DNA of 64,000 bases from Caprimulgus europaeus (Eukaryota; Chordata; Aves; Caprimulgiformes; Caprimulgidae). Of this stretch, positions 36,601-48,610 are shown in pieces (positions within the stretch are counted from its first letter, which is position 1; every line of letters starts with the position of its first letter). Where the stretch lies: the NCBI GenBank assembly GCA_907165065.1, contig OU015534.1, positions 8,377,686 to 8,441,685 on the forward strand, given 5' to 3'. The notes under the pieces were generated by a model that searched no databases, was not told where the DNA came from, and saw only the letters and a program-made list of their open reading frames with translations. The position numbers and the translations under genes were made by a program.

Positions 36601-38159
36601 CGAACAAAGAGATAGTTATGCTACAGAAGTAAACATTTACATTCAGATCTAAAAGAACAATTGGTTTCTCCTGTGATATTTGTAGTTTAAGACTCAGTTT
36701 TAGCATGAACCAAAAGCCTATCTTTCCAGTTATTTATAGCCATGAAAAAAAGAAAATCATTTTAGAGTGGTCTACATACATTTGCAGAAAAGATAAGCTA
36801 TGTAACTTCCTATGCTGTTGTATCTCTACTAATTTGAAAATAATGAGCAGACTCTCACCTCAAAAAGAATAGGTCCTGGGGGTTAACATATTAGCTCTTT
36901 ATCTCCAGTGCTATAAAAAATGTCATAGCCATGCAGCTAATTATATTAAATAGTTACATATATAAAATACATTGGAATAGTTTTTTAATAGGCAGGCAAA
37001 AATAAATGGCATTGCAGCTATAATTTTCCTGATTCTGTTTTTCCAAAATACTACTGATTTGTAAGGTTTTTTGAACACCCTTGCCAGTGATACAAATAGC
37101 ACTGTTGACCTTTAGTGTAAGCTCAAAAACAAAAGCTGTAAAACACAGGTAAATTAGAACATGGCTTATGTCAGTGTGATTACAGTACCTTTGTACAATC
37201 CAATAAAAATAAGAAACAACAAAACAAAGAACAACATTTGCTCTTTACTGCTCATGATAAAGTATTCAAGTGTTCAAGCAAATTGTTCTTCTGTGATAAA
37301 TAACTGCTGGTGGATTTTACTAGGTGTTGGACTCAGCTTCAAAAAACAGCTTATCCAGTGAATCCTTTAAAAGTTTATTTTTTTAGTTCTATCTGTGCTA
37401 GACACAAGCTCTGATACTTTTTAAGTTATATATGAACCTGTTCAGATTTTTGGTATAAACCCGGTTTAACTGCGTATCTTGTCCTGACTATCATGAATAC
37501 ATGTATGTTTTTCCTTTTCTATTTCATCTTGTTGCTTGAGAAAAAAGGCTTTGCATTTAGGGTACAAGGCAATCTAACTAATGGCTGAATTAGTGGTATT
37601 CAGAGGATATCAACTAAAGCTAAATTTGTATTGATGTTTAGAGTTTCCATCAAATATCTGGATAACTAAAGAAACCAATTATTAAGCTGAAATAATGAGA
37701 CCTGATATTCTTGTGTTATTTTACCATCTCAGACTGTGCTGAGAGAAGCCCTATAGAAGCCATCCCAAGCTATGAAAAAGAAAAGAAAACAAAAAAACCC
37801 CATGGAAAATAAGCTCCTAACTATATACTACACTCTTAGATAAATAAAATGTTACTTGAACAAACCTGCACTAGAAGCTCAACTGCTTTCTCACAGCAGT
37901 GTCAGTCACTCTTCATAGTGTGTTCATGGTTTGCTAGTAACTCCGTTCTTAAATCTGTTCCTTTGGTTAGCTTTAGCTGCATTTGAACTTAGACACTCTC
38001 AAATTACTGCAAAGAGAGCCTTTTTTCTTCACTTCATTAGGAGGGGCCTTATAGCTGCTCCTTTTCCTCTGTACTATTCCCCATGCCAGTGGTGGGCTAG
38101 CATCTGTTAGGTTCAATTAGATGTTTCCCACCGTGTCTGTAGGGAGTGAGCACCTTGGA
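36601..38159. other. Unannotated non-coding DNA
   Basis: Unique, very AT-rich sequence with A-rich low-complexity patches near 37202-37235 and 37770-37800. No open frame exceeds 66 codons and no repeat family is recognised. Confidence 0.6.
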
Positions 38160-38229
38160 CATCTGTCCTAAATTGAATCCATTTAACATATTTCCATCTT
38201 ACCTAAATTGAATCCATTTAACATATTTC
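38160..38229. repeat. Tandem duplication of a 35-bp unit
   Basis: Two adjacent 35-bp units, 38160-38194 and 38195-38229, differ only at two positions (GT versus TA before CCTAAATTG); 28 consecutive bases are identical. Such high identity in otherwise unique DNA indicates a recent local duplication. It may be length-polymorphic. Confidence 0.9.
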
Positions 38230-38760
38230 TTGTTTGTTTGGATTTTTTAAATTTTATTTTTATTTGAAGCAATATAAAAATGAGGTTCTGGAAGTGTACA
38301 CTGGGGCTGAAAATGAGTTTTCCCTGAGGAGGTCTCTGGGGATTTTCCTGTTTGGAGGGAGCCAGATTTCTTCCTCTGTGGCAGCACTTCTGGGAGATGT
38401 GGGGCTTTCTGAGTTTCACATAGCCATTAGCTTTAATTTCAATGCCACAGAGGTTTTGGTGAGTGAAGGATGCCATATTAAAGGTGAACAAGCTGAGAAT
38501 ATACCACCTGCCTGTAGATTTTCCTCCACCTTCCAGCACTGCAACTGCCTGGAGTACCTGTGAGTGCTTGGAGATGGGTGTTCAGCATGGGGCATTCCAG
38601 GGGATGGGATCATCTCCATCCTGGTGTTAGTTCACTGGCAGAGATCCTTATGTGAGAGGATTCCTATCCCCAACACAGGAAGACCTGTGGGAACAATTAG
38701 GCCTGTGGAGATCTCAGGCTTTGTGCACACTATTCATTGTGCTTCTTTAACTTAAAGGCT
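38230..38760. other. Locally GC-richer patch of unknown origin
   Basis: Composition shifts from the AT-rich surround to a G/C-richer sequence between about 38285 and 38730. It holds a 109-codon plus frame (38234-38563), a 118-codon minus frame over the same bases and a 63-codon frame at 38564-38755. The plus peptide has a Leu/Phe-rich start and no domain I know. The patch could be a retroposed fragment, an old exon or a composition fluctuation. I cannot decide. Confidence 0.3.
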
Positions 38761-39667
38761 GCTTTGGTTTGTGTAATTTTACAAGCTACCGAAGCAGGAC
38801 CTATTGATATTTAAAAAATAATTAAAACAGAGTATTGAGTATTAAAATGTTGCCTTTATGCAATATCTACTTTTCATATTACAGCGTAAGATTTTCACTC
38901 TACTTTTGCTATTATGAATCCATTACATGTAAATGAATGAATACTATTGTTAATAACCATTTACAGCATACAGTGTAACAGCTCCAAAGGAGCTATTAGA
39001 GTTTACTATGTGCTGTGAATATATATGAAGAACAATACATAGACCTCAGCTAGACTTTAATGGGTGCATTGACATAACATCAGCTCTGAAAAGAATCTAA
39101 GAGTCCATAGCATGTGAATGGAAAAACAAAGAAATTCAAAGTCCAGACTCCTCTTCTTTAAATCACCCAGCTACAATGTTATGTGATGGGTATCATTACT
39201 GGGAACAATTCTAGTGTTGTTTGTAATGGAGTATGGAATGATTACCTCTTGTAGTATGGACACTGGTGTTTATTTCACAGGATCACCTGCTGTAGTGCTG
39301 GGATAGGCCTTGCATTTGGGTTATCTTGCGTATCAGCATGCGGTGTGTATGGGGAGGTTCATCACTGTACATGCCTGGTTTGGACTGTTTTAGGTAGAGT
39401 GCAGTTTAGGCTTTGTGTAGGTAGGTGCATTTGTGCCAGAAGAGTGTTAGGAGAAAATACTTGCTACATATGTGTGCACATCTCTAGATTAGTGTTAAGA
39501 GTTTTGGCAACACCTTTAATACAGATGCTGATCTGAACAAGTGTAAACATACAACAGGTTTAATCTAAACCACTGCAATATAAATTTCTCCTCCTCATAC
39601 AAATCTGGAGATAAGTTTTTCAGAGGTAAGATACATTTGTCCTCCCTGCTAACTTTATTCTAACACT

Positions 39668-39682
39668 CCTGTGACAAAGTTC
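39668..39682 (+). repeat. Dispersed 15-mer CCTGTGACAAAGTTC, copy 2 of 3
   Basis: Exact match to 16477-16491 and 53115-53129. Downstream, GTCTACTGCCTTG and GTGTGGTAGGG loosely follow the continuation I remember for the reptile repeat, making this the best preserved of the three. Family name not known to me. Confidence 0.5.
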
Positions 39683-40413
39683 ATGGTCTACTGCCTTGTC
39701 ACTGGTGTGGTAGGGAACTACTCAGAGGGAACTCAACAAGTGCTCACAAATTGCTTCAGTTGCTACATTTATTAGACTGACCAAGGACTTTCAATTCCTA
39801 CATTTTCAATTATACTTTGTGTTTCAGTGTATTGCTTTTGATTGTAGCTTTAATCTGTTCTGGAGGAAATGTACTGAAATTCATGTTCATTGACTACGCT
39901 TAGGAATTAGTGGAAATTGAAACTTAAATGTCTGTCTGAATTTTGTGCTAATATTCATACCCTTGGCTTTTTATTTTCATTTTTAGATCTTTTCTTCCTG
40001 GTGATGTTCTACTGACTTCCCAAAATATGAATCAGATTATTGCTAGCTGCCACAGAGCTGTATGAGGAAGGTCACTAAGGTCATCCTTTAATTTCCGCTG
40101 AGCCAGTTCTAGCTCCTGAAACTTAGAGCCAGAAGTTCTCGCTAACAAGCAATCCTTGTGATGCTTGCTTTTCTGAAATGCAGGTAGAAGGCAAGGTAGA
40201 AAGCAAAGTTTTGATCTTTAGAGTCCAGACACAATTCTCAAAATGTAGACAGCTCCGCAGGGTAATGCTGCCCAGAACTTTCTTACTGTCTATGGCTGTG
40301 TGTCCTGCCAAACACAGTCCTGAGCTCTAGTGGCCCGGTGAAGTCAATGGCAGAATTACATTTGAATTTTTAAGTAGAAATGGTTTTCCATGACATGGAA
40401 AGGTGAAATTCTC

Positions 40414-40432
40414 TTTTTTTTTTTTTTTTTTT
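40414..40432. repeat. T19 homopolymer
   Basis: Nineteen consecutive T residues, the longest homopolymer in the window. Read from the minus strand it is a poly(A) tract, but no AATAAA lies at a suitable distance on that strand, so a retrocopy is not supported. Confidence 0.9.
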
Positions 40433-42682
40433 GTGAAGTCAGATATGAATTCAACTTCTGTGAGGTATCAATAAAACATCTAAACAGTAAATTAATGGTA
40501 AATCTGTTCTATGTGTTTTCCTTAGATATACAGAAGGTGATAAATTAAAAGTTCTCTTTTTAGTATGTATTTCCCATGGAAAGGTATATGCTCATACCTT
40601 CAAGTAGTGTCCATAGAGTTAACCTTTTTGACATGCACTTAAGGGTCATCAGTCAAGGGCACTGTTAAAGACCATTATGGAACTGTATTGCCTCCATGGC
40701 CTTTTAACCACTGCCAGCTTTGTGCTGGTACCCAGAGTTTTAACAAGTAAGCTGTCTGACATCAGAAAATCAACACTTAAAAATTACACACTATCTTCAT
40801 AGTTTTTCATTTCTAATCCAAAACTAGTGGACTGTTATTTTCATATCTGTTTTCTAAGCACGTCCCCTTTAATTAGGTCTTGTGCACTTTTTAGATTTGT
40901 TTCGTTGCCAATATTAAACTGTTTTCTGTATAGCAAACAGATTCCAAGGCAGATGTCCAATCCTTTTAGATTTTGCTTACTGATTGTAACAAATTTGTTA
41001 CTTTTTTCATGCAAACATAGAGCTAAATTCTTTTGTTGAGCAACAGACCTACACTGAGTATCCGTAAAACCACGTCAACACAGTAGGAGCTCGGAAAAGC
41101 TAGTGGTAATTGCTTCTTCTGTATGGCGATTCCATGTACTCTACTTCAGGTTTTTTTCTCTCTTCCATTTCTTTGGCCAAGGATTTGGCTCAAACTTAAA
41201 CCCCATTTTTTTATACACACTTTATTCAAAAAAGTTCAAGGAAAATTTTTCAGGAGGCTTCTCAGACAAAGTAAATACCCAAGCCACCCAAAGTTTAGAG
41301 TGTAAATCGAGTATAGATTAATAAAAAGTTAGAACTAGGAAAGGGAAGAGGTAGTGTATGAGATTATTAGATTAACTTGGAGAGTAGTCTTTCAACAGAT
41401 TTACTGTTAGACACAGCAAAGATCCAGATTTTGTTTGTTTTAGATCCAAATCAACTCAGTTATGCTCAGTGAAAGGGAATAAGGTTAGGCAGGAAGGGGT
41501 CAGACTCTTGATTTTTATTATGCTATCTTTAAGAACTTCAAAAAGGAATAAGCTTAGAATAAGTTCCTGTTTCTGTTTGAAGTTAGTCTCATCATAAAAG
41601 ATGGGTTCTGAGAGGTCCAGGTTGTGCATCTGTTACTTGAAGGAGTCTCTGCAGACCCATCAGCCAATACTGTAACTGCTGTCTGTATCGTATCTGATTT
41701 TCCATGTCATAGACTCACATTGAATGTCTTTTATAAAAGGCATGTTAGACAAACTTCCTGAACTATTTTTGGAGAAATCTGCTACTTTTCTAAATATCTA
41801 GAACCATTATGGAAATCAGCTGTGATTTAGACCTTACTTATGCATCATAAGTCTATCCTGAGTCAGTCAGACTCATGGCACATGCACAGAGACATTCCCG
41901 CTGTATGTGTGGTGACTTGACTGGCTTTGTTCCAGGCTGGAGAGACTCCGGAGCAGCACAGTTCCCAGAGCTACCACACTCCTTAGCACTGACCATGTTG
42001 GAAGGGTTCATTGTGCAAACACACAAATTCAATGAGCCTGCTTGAATGCATATAGTTACACATGGGGTGAGTGTTCAGAACATTGGGACCATACTGAGCC
42101 CAGCCAGGCTGTGTTGCAGTCAGGCAATTAACTTCCCAAAAGAATAAAAAAAGAAATGTGACATTTAGGCCATTCTGTGTGTTGTTTGTACATACTGGAA
42201 AGGAGGACAAAGCACATGCTTTTAACAGCTAACGGGAAGAGTATTTGTTTGTTTTCTCTTTGTCCCTATTAAGATACTCTCAACATGCCAGAGCTGAGAA
42301 CCTTTAATTCATCACCTTCCCGTGCTTGGCACTTTATTGCACTCATTGCTTAAGCTAATGCAGGTGGTCCTGCCTTGCTTTGCAGCTGGTTTTGCTGTTA
42401 CTCATGGTTTCAGTTTAAGGTTTTTTTAGCTCTGCCCTTATTTCTTAGATATAGATATTGTTGCTTCAGTTTATTTTATTTGCATTTATCAGTTCTTTAT
42501 CATTTTATTGCCACTTCTCTGCTGTGACTCTACAGGAAGAGCAATGTTTATTCCCTCTGCCCAGAAAGCTTTAAAACTGATTCTCTGTGTTAGAATTGTT
42601 CTTTGTTTCTTTATAATGGGACATGATCTATTGTTTACAGTGTATTTAGGAGCAGCAGAGACTTGATGCCTTTTAGAATGAA

Positions 42683-42886
42683 ATGTCTTTATTCTTTCTA
42701 AAAGTCTCCTTATGTTTTTGTAAAGCACTAAGTATCCTGGTGGTGTTCAAAAAAAAGGAACATGATTATGAGCATGATGGAGAGGAAGAAAACTGTCAAT
42801 CTAAAAATGGTTCCTCTTACTCAGCAAATCCTCCCTCTCTGTATTCTGAGTCATCGTCTGGTGGTAGTGACACAGAAAGCTTCTAG
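42683..42886 (+). CDS. Doubtful open frame with protein-like acidic C-terminus
   Basis: The 67-codon frame ends in an acidic then Ser/Gly-rich tail: KKKEHDYEHDGEEEN at residues 24-38, followed by a Ser/Tyr-rich run to GGSDTESF. This composition is unlike the Phe/Leu/Ile/Cys-rich translations typical of AT-rich junk here and resembles a charged, disordered protein end. The first 22 residues are hydrophobic. An in-frame stop (TAG 42674-42676) lies just upstream of the ATG, and I see no strong splice acceptor, although CACTAAG before 42732 could serve. I do not recognise the protein. It may be a terminal exon, a pseudogene scrap or chance. Confidence 0.15.
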   Translation: MSLFFLKVSLCFCKALSILVVFKKKEHDYEHDGEEENCQSKNGSSYSANPPSLYSESSSGGSDTESF

Positions 42887-43699
42887 TGATCTTTATTATA
42901 CCTGTTAGTCAATGTAACTCTGAGACTCTCACATTTTGGTATCTGCAGCTTCAATCTGGAAAAACATTTATGTGTATGGAGTAAAACTTTAATTATCAAT
43001 TAAGTGATTTAGGGGCTCAGTTGTATACTCAGATATGACTTAAGTACCTTAGGAAACAAAATATTTCAACATTTTCACATCAATGGGGTTTTACAGAGTT
43101 TTTTTATTTGAAGACAGTGGTCATAGTCTTATGGTGAATGCAGGTTGTTTATGGATAATGCACCTAGGGTTGGGGCCACGTATCCCCATAACACAAATTG
43201 TGTCGTGGACATTAACAGGAAGGATTATGGTATAGATTAATGTAAAGTTAAATCTAATAAAGTAATAACAAGTACCAGCCATTCTCTTACAAAGACATGA
43301 AGGGTAAAATTAAAATTTTACTGAAAATAATATGCTAATGTGGAAATTAAGGTCATAAAATGAAAGGGAGTATGAAGAAACAAAACAATCAACTTGGTAT
43401 TAATTTTTTTAATACTAAAAGTTATAGCTTGAAGACTCAAAGGGCTTTTCAGAGATGGAATGTGAGCTGCTTGCATTTTCATGAGGCCAACTTTAAAATA
43501 ATGTCCTTCCTGATTAGCACAGTGAGCATCATTGCATTTAATTGGGTAATGACCTCTGCTTAGTGAATGTTATAAACTAGAGTGAAATTTGAAGAGGTAC
43601 AATAGCAAGCTGCAGTAATCACGTTTCTATCGGTATTGCCAATTGAAGATCATGAATGATAAACATTAAACCACAACATGTAAACAGTTTTTTCCCTGC
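42887..43699. other. Unannotated non-coding DNA
   Basis: Unique AT-rich sequence following the doubtful frame. One 67-codon frame at 43360-43563 has no domain. No repeat or RNA gene is seen. Confidence 0.55.
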
Positions 43700-43930
43700 A
43701 GAATTTAGGCTCAGACTGATCACTTGTCTCTCTTAATATGATTTGTCCTGGCTATTGAAAACAAGGACTCCTCCCTCCCCCGATATCTCTTCTAATGTAA
43801 TTAGCATCTAGTCAATAATGTTCAGCATTTCATTTTACCGCTTTAATTAACAAATTCAATTTGTTCAAACCGCTGTGAAAACAAATTAAAAGCCCAGTGA
43901 ATAAAAACCTCTAGTGCCAGAGATGAGTCT
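43700..43930. promoter_or_regulatory. Candidate conserved non-coding element (homeodomain-rich)
   Basis: This is one of the most enhancer-like stretches by eye. It combines AATGTAATTAGCATC, GCTTTAATTAACAAATTC, AACAAATTAAAAGCCC and TTCATTTTACCGC with retained CpGs (CCCGATATC, ACCGCTTT, AACCGCTG) and no open frame or repeat. Clusters of TAATTA sites of this kind are usual in deeply conserved developmental enhancers. Conservation was not tested. Confidence 0.4.
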
Positions 43931-46119
43931 AAGGTGTTCACCAACTCTTCCTCTATTAGACCACATTTTGGGGTTTTTTTCTCCCTGTGAAATATACTAG
44001 GATTTTCAAAACTTGTTCTGATTCTTGTTCCAGCAGAGCAAGTTCAGATTCTTTGTGGCTAGGTTTCTCTGGATTTTTTAATACTGAAAGAGATGATTTC
44101 ACATCCAAATTGCCCAAGTCCAAGGAAAAAAGCAAGGCTTTCTTGTCATGTTGCATATGCTGTGAATGTTTAGTATTTACTTTTAGACCTTTCCAAAGGT
44201 TCGTTGTTGCTCTTCATCTTGCCTCTTGCTGTGCCTCTCTCCCAGTCCTCACCAACAAGTTGCAACAGAGTTTGTTGGTGTAAACGCAGCAGAGTGTGTT
44301 CTAGCCACAGCCGCCTCCATAGCAGCCTGTGTGTGGTCAGGACAGAGCTGCTGCTTTCTGCTTTAGGTTTTAAAAAGGGGAGTCTCCTAAGGCTGCAGCA
44401 CCCGGGTACTTGTGCTGGTCTCACCTCTCTCCTGTGCACCACCTGCCTGTGCCTAGGAAACCACCCAGGCTGCAAGGCCCTCTCTGTCCAATAATGTTAT
44501 GCTTTCATTTTTTTTTTTTTTCTCTCCATTTTCTTTTGGAGCTGAGAGCATTTACTGTACAAACATTGGCAGAACTCTGGAAAGGTTGAAACAATACAGA
44601 TTGGGTTTAATAACTACTGTAAATGTCCCGCAAACTTGGTCAACAGACTGGGGTGTATTTATATGCATGATAAACATAAACACACGCAAACCCTGTATGG
44701 CTGTTTGGAGGTTGGCCTTCCCTTCCTGAAGGTCACTGGCAACTGTGGGCTTTCCGCCAACATACAGCATTTAGCTTTGCAATATTCATGCGATGGGCTT
44801 TTAATATTTACAGCTTTAGATTTGACACAGCTCTCCTTACATATTCTGATTGCTTTGGCTTTTTCCGAGACCTTCCTGAGGTGGCTGTTTGAGAAACACA
44901 TTTAAGAGAGTAAATGTTAGCTACTGAGCAGCACTGGGGTTGGAAATTGAGGCTTCTGAGGTGAGCGTCGCACCTCTACCAGCCAGGGGGGCCTCAGGAA
45001 ATTTGTTGGTTGAGAATTGTTTTGCAGGTCAATGTGGAAGCAGTGGACAATGCATACTGGCTTCTTGTGGCATTGCTTCATTTGTACACTGTGGTGTGTA
45101 ACGACACCACCAAGTTTAGGTTGTGACTTTTCTCTCAGCTGGGGACCTAGTTTGAGTGTCTCTCCTTTATCTGTCTCTGTATAACCTGTCTAATCAGGTT
45201 ATCAATCAGATGTCTTTGAGAAATTTAGTTAAAATTGGCTGGTGGGTACAGTGGTGTGGAAAAGACGAAGAGATTAGTGGGAATTTTTGCATAAACTCAC
45301 CTCTTCCAGAAGCCAGGCTGGAAAAAACCCTTACTTTACAGTGTTTCCCTTTGTACTGCCCTGTAGATAAATTGCCACATCTCAGTTTGAGAATGTGGAG
45401 CCCTTACTACTCCACTGAGTTCATTTCCACTTTAGGTGCCCTGAAGTTCATGAAACTGCACTTGAACATTGCATTTGATATTAATATGATCACTTCTAAG
45501 AGTGATCTAGTATTAGCTAGAACTTCGCCTGTTTCATCACTGTACAAGAAAAATGGTAGTATTTACTTGAAGCTGAAGTACTGGAGGAAGTGAACCACTA
45601 AAACCTGAGATGATGAACGAGAATGTGAAGTGAAAAACATGATCATGTAATAATGTAAACAAATGGATGCAAGACCTTTCTGAGATCCTCAAATGGGGGT
45701 GTTTAGACAATTAGTGTTCATATTGTCTCTCTAATTTCTCTGCAGTAGAGACGCCAAACCCTATCTTTCATTTAAAATTGTCATTATAATATTTAGTGAC
45801 ACATACTGGTGGTGTTGCCTGAGCAAATCTGTGTCTAAAATGATCTCTGCTCAGATATGTATAGCTCATGTCTGTCTGTCTCTCTGTTTCTTTTCTTTTC
45901 TCTTCTTTTCTTTCCAAATGTAACCGCATGCCAAATGGTATAAATTATCCAACCATCTGTCCCCCTTCTTTAAAGCCCTGAGGGAAAATAGATCTGAAGT
46001 GTAGCTCATTTTCACCAAAAATGCCAGTTGTAATAGATCCTCACTTTTGCATCCACTCAGCTTGTAACTGGTGGGAAATCCCATAGCCTTAAAATTTTTG
46101 GTAGCTAACTCAAACCTGT
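43931..46119. other. Unannotated non-coding DNA with a GC-richer patch
   Basis: From about 44190 to 44490 the sequence is GC-richer and carries overlapping 96-101-codon frames on both strands, neither with a domain I recognise. T14 follows at 44508-44521. The longest frame of the window, 145 codons at 45156-45593 plus, has no domain, signal or splice context. A pyrimidine-rich tract lies at 45871-45915. I see no repeat family. Confidence 0.5.
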
Positions 46120-46225
46120 TAATTAGCAGGTGGCCAGTTTTGCCTCTGTTCAGTGATGGTAGCAGCTCCTGGACCTTCTGGTTTTTCTTTTACCTCTGAC
46201 CAGTAGAGGAGCTCCCCCTGCCTGT
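46120..46225. promoter_or_regulatory. Cluster of CTCF-like motifs
   Basis: Three partial matches to the CTCF core lie within 100 bp: AGCAGGTGGCCAG (46125-46137, plus), CCAGTAGAGGAGC (46200-46212, plus) and, on the minus strand, GCAGGGGGAGC (46211-46221), the last two nearly back to back. Each misses one or two consensus bases. A boundary role is speculative. Confidence 0.2.
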
Positions 46226-48444
46226 TACTTGTGCAGCATTGTTATGAGATTTGAATAATTTCATCTAATTATATATCCCCCCTTAATTTTCTGTCTTGTA
46301 AAATAATAATAAGAAAACTGATTTTGCTGCATGAGTCAATTTGCAAATCAAGCAGCCTTTACATTATTTCCCTGTCTGCTGAGTTTCTGTGCTGAGTATC
46401 GCTGTCTCACATATATGTTTCCCCCACTCTGTCTTTCTAACTTGTCAGCTGAAGCTGAAATGCTAATTGAAATCGAATCGGCTTGTCAGTGTGTTGCCAC
46501 TGTGCTGCTCTCCCTCCAGTATGCTTAGCTGGTGTGTTCACTAACTGGGAGTTAGGAACCCTTATACTGAAGGATCAAAAGTGCAGGTGAGAGACTCTTC
46601 TTTCTTACTGCTGCTGTTACATTGTGCAATGAGCCAAACTTGTTGAACCTTGTGGTCCTGTGTAAACTCACTGTACTGGAGGCATCCTCCAAATTCATGT
46701 CTATAAATCAATTTTTCTGCTTAACTGCTTCCAAATATGGAGACTGAGCATGAGCAAAGGCAGTTGACTTTGGGACAGTTCTGAAGTCCTGGAAATTTCT
46801 TCATGTTAGTTTAAGCCTTTATTAAATCAGGAACTCATCAGCTATGCTTCTACATTGCTCTCTGACATATTGTGTGCTCTTCTGATTTGAAGAGATAAAG
46901 AGAATCAGATCTGAGATAAGGAGAGCTTCAATTCAAAGATTCTTCAAAAATACCTACCCCTGGTGGCATGATGATTTGTATATTACCACTAGAGCTCTAC
47001 AGCTGAGGTGAAATGAAGTATATGGTCTTCCATACCTCATATATAGAAACCTTTTATCTTTTGAAGGGATCCGTATGACTCATACCAGTCTTCAAAATCA
47101 AATTTGAAAAGTGTCCATATTACATTTGGGAACTCGCATTATACTTGTATCACTTCAGGAAGAAGGTAAAGCAAATAATTTATTTCCTCACATTAATAAT
47201 AGAATTCATATTAGGTGAGAGCTTTTTTACTGGGATTGTAGCCAATATTTCCTCATTGTTGTGTTAATTTTGTATGGCAGTAGATGAACAATACACCAAC
47301 AACAATACGCTCTCAGAATTTGCTGTGGTCAGTTAGATGTGTCCTGGCTGAATCCAGGGTTCTTAATAAACCACATAATTCTGAATTGTCCCCAGGATGT
47401 GCATCCCAGCCAAAGTTTTCATCAGTTTGAAGCTCACCTATTCACATTTCCTGCATGACTCCATTTATGTGTACAGTCATCAAGTGAAGTATTATTGTAG
47501 TTTTGCACAGGAACACATACTGAGATTTTTTTTTTATTTTTTTTTTAATTTCACTTCTCTTAACTTGACACTGTGATAGGAGCCCAGTCATGATAAAGAC
47601 AAGTGTACAGGCAGGCATAGAAAATTTCATACGCATTTTGGTATGTGAACCTCTGATATCCTTTGAAAATATTTCCTTTGACTCTGTTAGAAAGTAGGTT
47701 AGCTGGAACTGTTTACCTTGCTACAGAAGGAATTTCCAGATAGCAATTTTTAGTAAAACTGTGATCTTTGAGCTTGTCTCAGTGTGACAGCTCTTCCATT
47801 TCAGACAGATTAAGATCTTTTCCAAGGTAGACTGGATTGGTGGCTATCCAAGCATATGTCATTAGGCAAAAACGGAGGATAGATAATTGAAAGATGTGTT
47901 TTAGCATTCAGTTATTTGCTGTTCTTTTCTAAAAGGGCTGGTTCTGAAATAAATTTTATATATTAGCTAAGCACACACAGTTATTCTGTTAGCAGAACTA
48001 TTTAACCCTGGTAGTCTGTAGATCTGTATGTGGCGTCCACTAGACCCACCATGATAACTCCAATTCTTCCCATCTTCCCAAAACATGGTCCATGAGATTC
48101 CCTGGGCAGAAAACAAACTATGGCTTGTCTTGAGTTTTACGTTCAAGATGGCTATCAGGCATTGCTGCCAAATAAAAGATCTGGAAAATTTAGAACTTCA
48201 TGGCAGAGGGACACTGCATTGGATCTTTGCCTTCACCAGCCTCCAGACTTCAGGAGGAAGTAACCAATTATTGAGATTTAAGTTCTTTCAAATGTCACTG
48301 ACCATCAGGTTCAAAAACAATTTTGCATGATCTGGTTTATACTGATGGATGAACTGGTAAGTTTGCCTTGCTTCCACAGCAGGCTAGCATTTCCTGCAAA
48401 GACTGATTTAAAGCCTTATCCAGGTGTTAGTCTAGCAACATGTT
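46226..48444. other. Unannotated non-coding DNA
   Basis: Unique sequence with T-runs at 47526-47546. A strong 5' splice-site-like string CTGGTAAGT occurs near 48354-48362 without a convincing exon before it: the 81-codon frame at 48085-48330 is closed before that point. No repeat is recognised until the MIR tail at about 48445. Confidence 0.5.
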
Positions 48445-48610
48445 TAGAATCTGTTTGTCTTCAATTTGCTATTTGTAAAACAAAGATAATAGTACACCTC
48501 AAAGGTGTATTGTCAGGCTTAATCTATTAATTTTTCTAAAGTTACTTTCAGCTTCTGAGATAGAAAGCACTAAAACAATGCAAAGGATTATTCATACTAT
48601 TATTATTTTA
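48445..48610 (+). mobile_element. MIR/CORE-SINE-like relic
   Basis: The order CTTCAATTTGCTATTTGTAA, AACAAAGATAATAGTACACC, TCAAAGGTGTATTGTCAGGC, TTAATCTATTAATTTTTCTA, AAGTTACTTTCAG..., then ACTATTATTATTTTAT follows the amniote MIR-type 3' half (CTCAATTTCCCCATCTGTAA, ATGGGGATAATAGTACC, TTGTGAGGCTTAAT, TGTAAAGTGCTTTGAGATC, terminal ATTATTATT). It is colinear over about 160 bp on the plus strand and is the clearest SINE in the window. It lies 0.7 kb before another pair of ancient repeats. Confidence 0.7.

Larger units (their letters stand above)
38761..42682. other. Unannotated non-coding DNA
   Basis: Unique sequence containing the second 15-mer copy (39668-39682) and a T19 tract at 40414-40432. 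A possible MITE core GTGAAGTCAATGGCAGAATT lies at 40339-40358. Frames of 60-79 codons are scattered on both strands with no domain. Confidence 0.5.

Noticed and set aside
40414-40432. T19 as a minus-strand poly(A) tail of a retrocopy
   Set aside because: No AATAAA at the right distance on the minus strand and no coding remnant beside it.
45156-45593. Longest open frame (145 codons)
   Set aside because: A rough calculation for AT-rich DNA gives a sizeable chance of one such frame in 64 kb. It has no domain, signal peptide or splice context.
48354-48362. CTGGTAAGT as a real 5' splice donor
   Set aside because: The preceding open frame is closed before it and no acceptor or conserved exon is visible. 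Such strings are common by chance.
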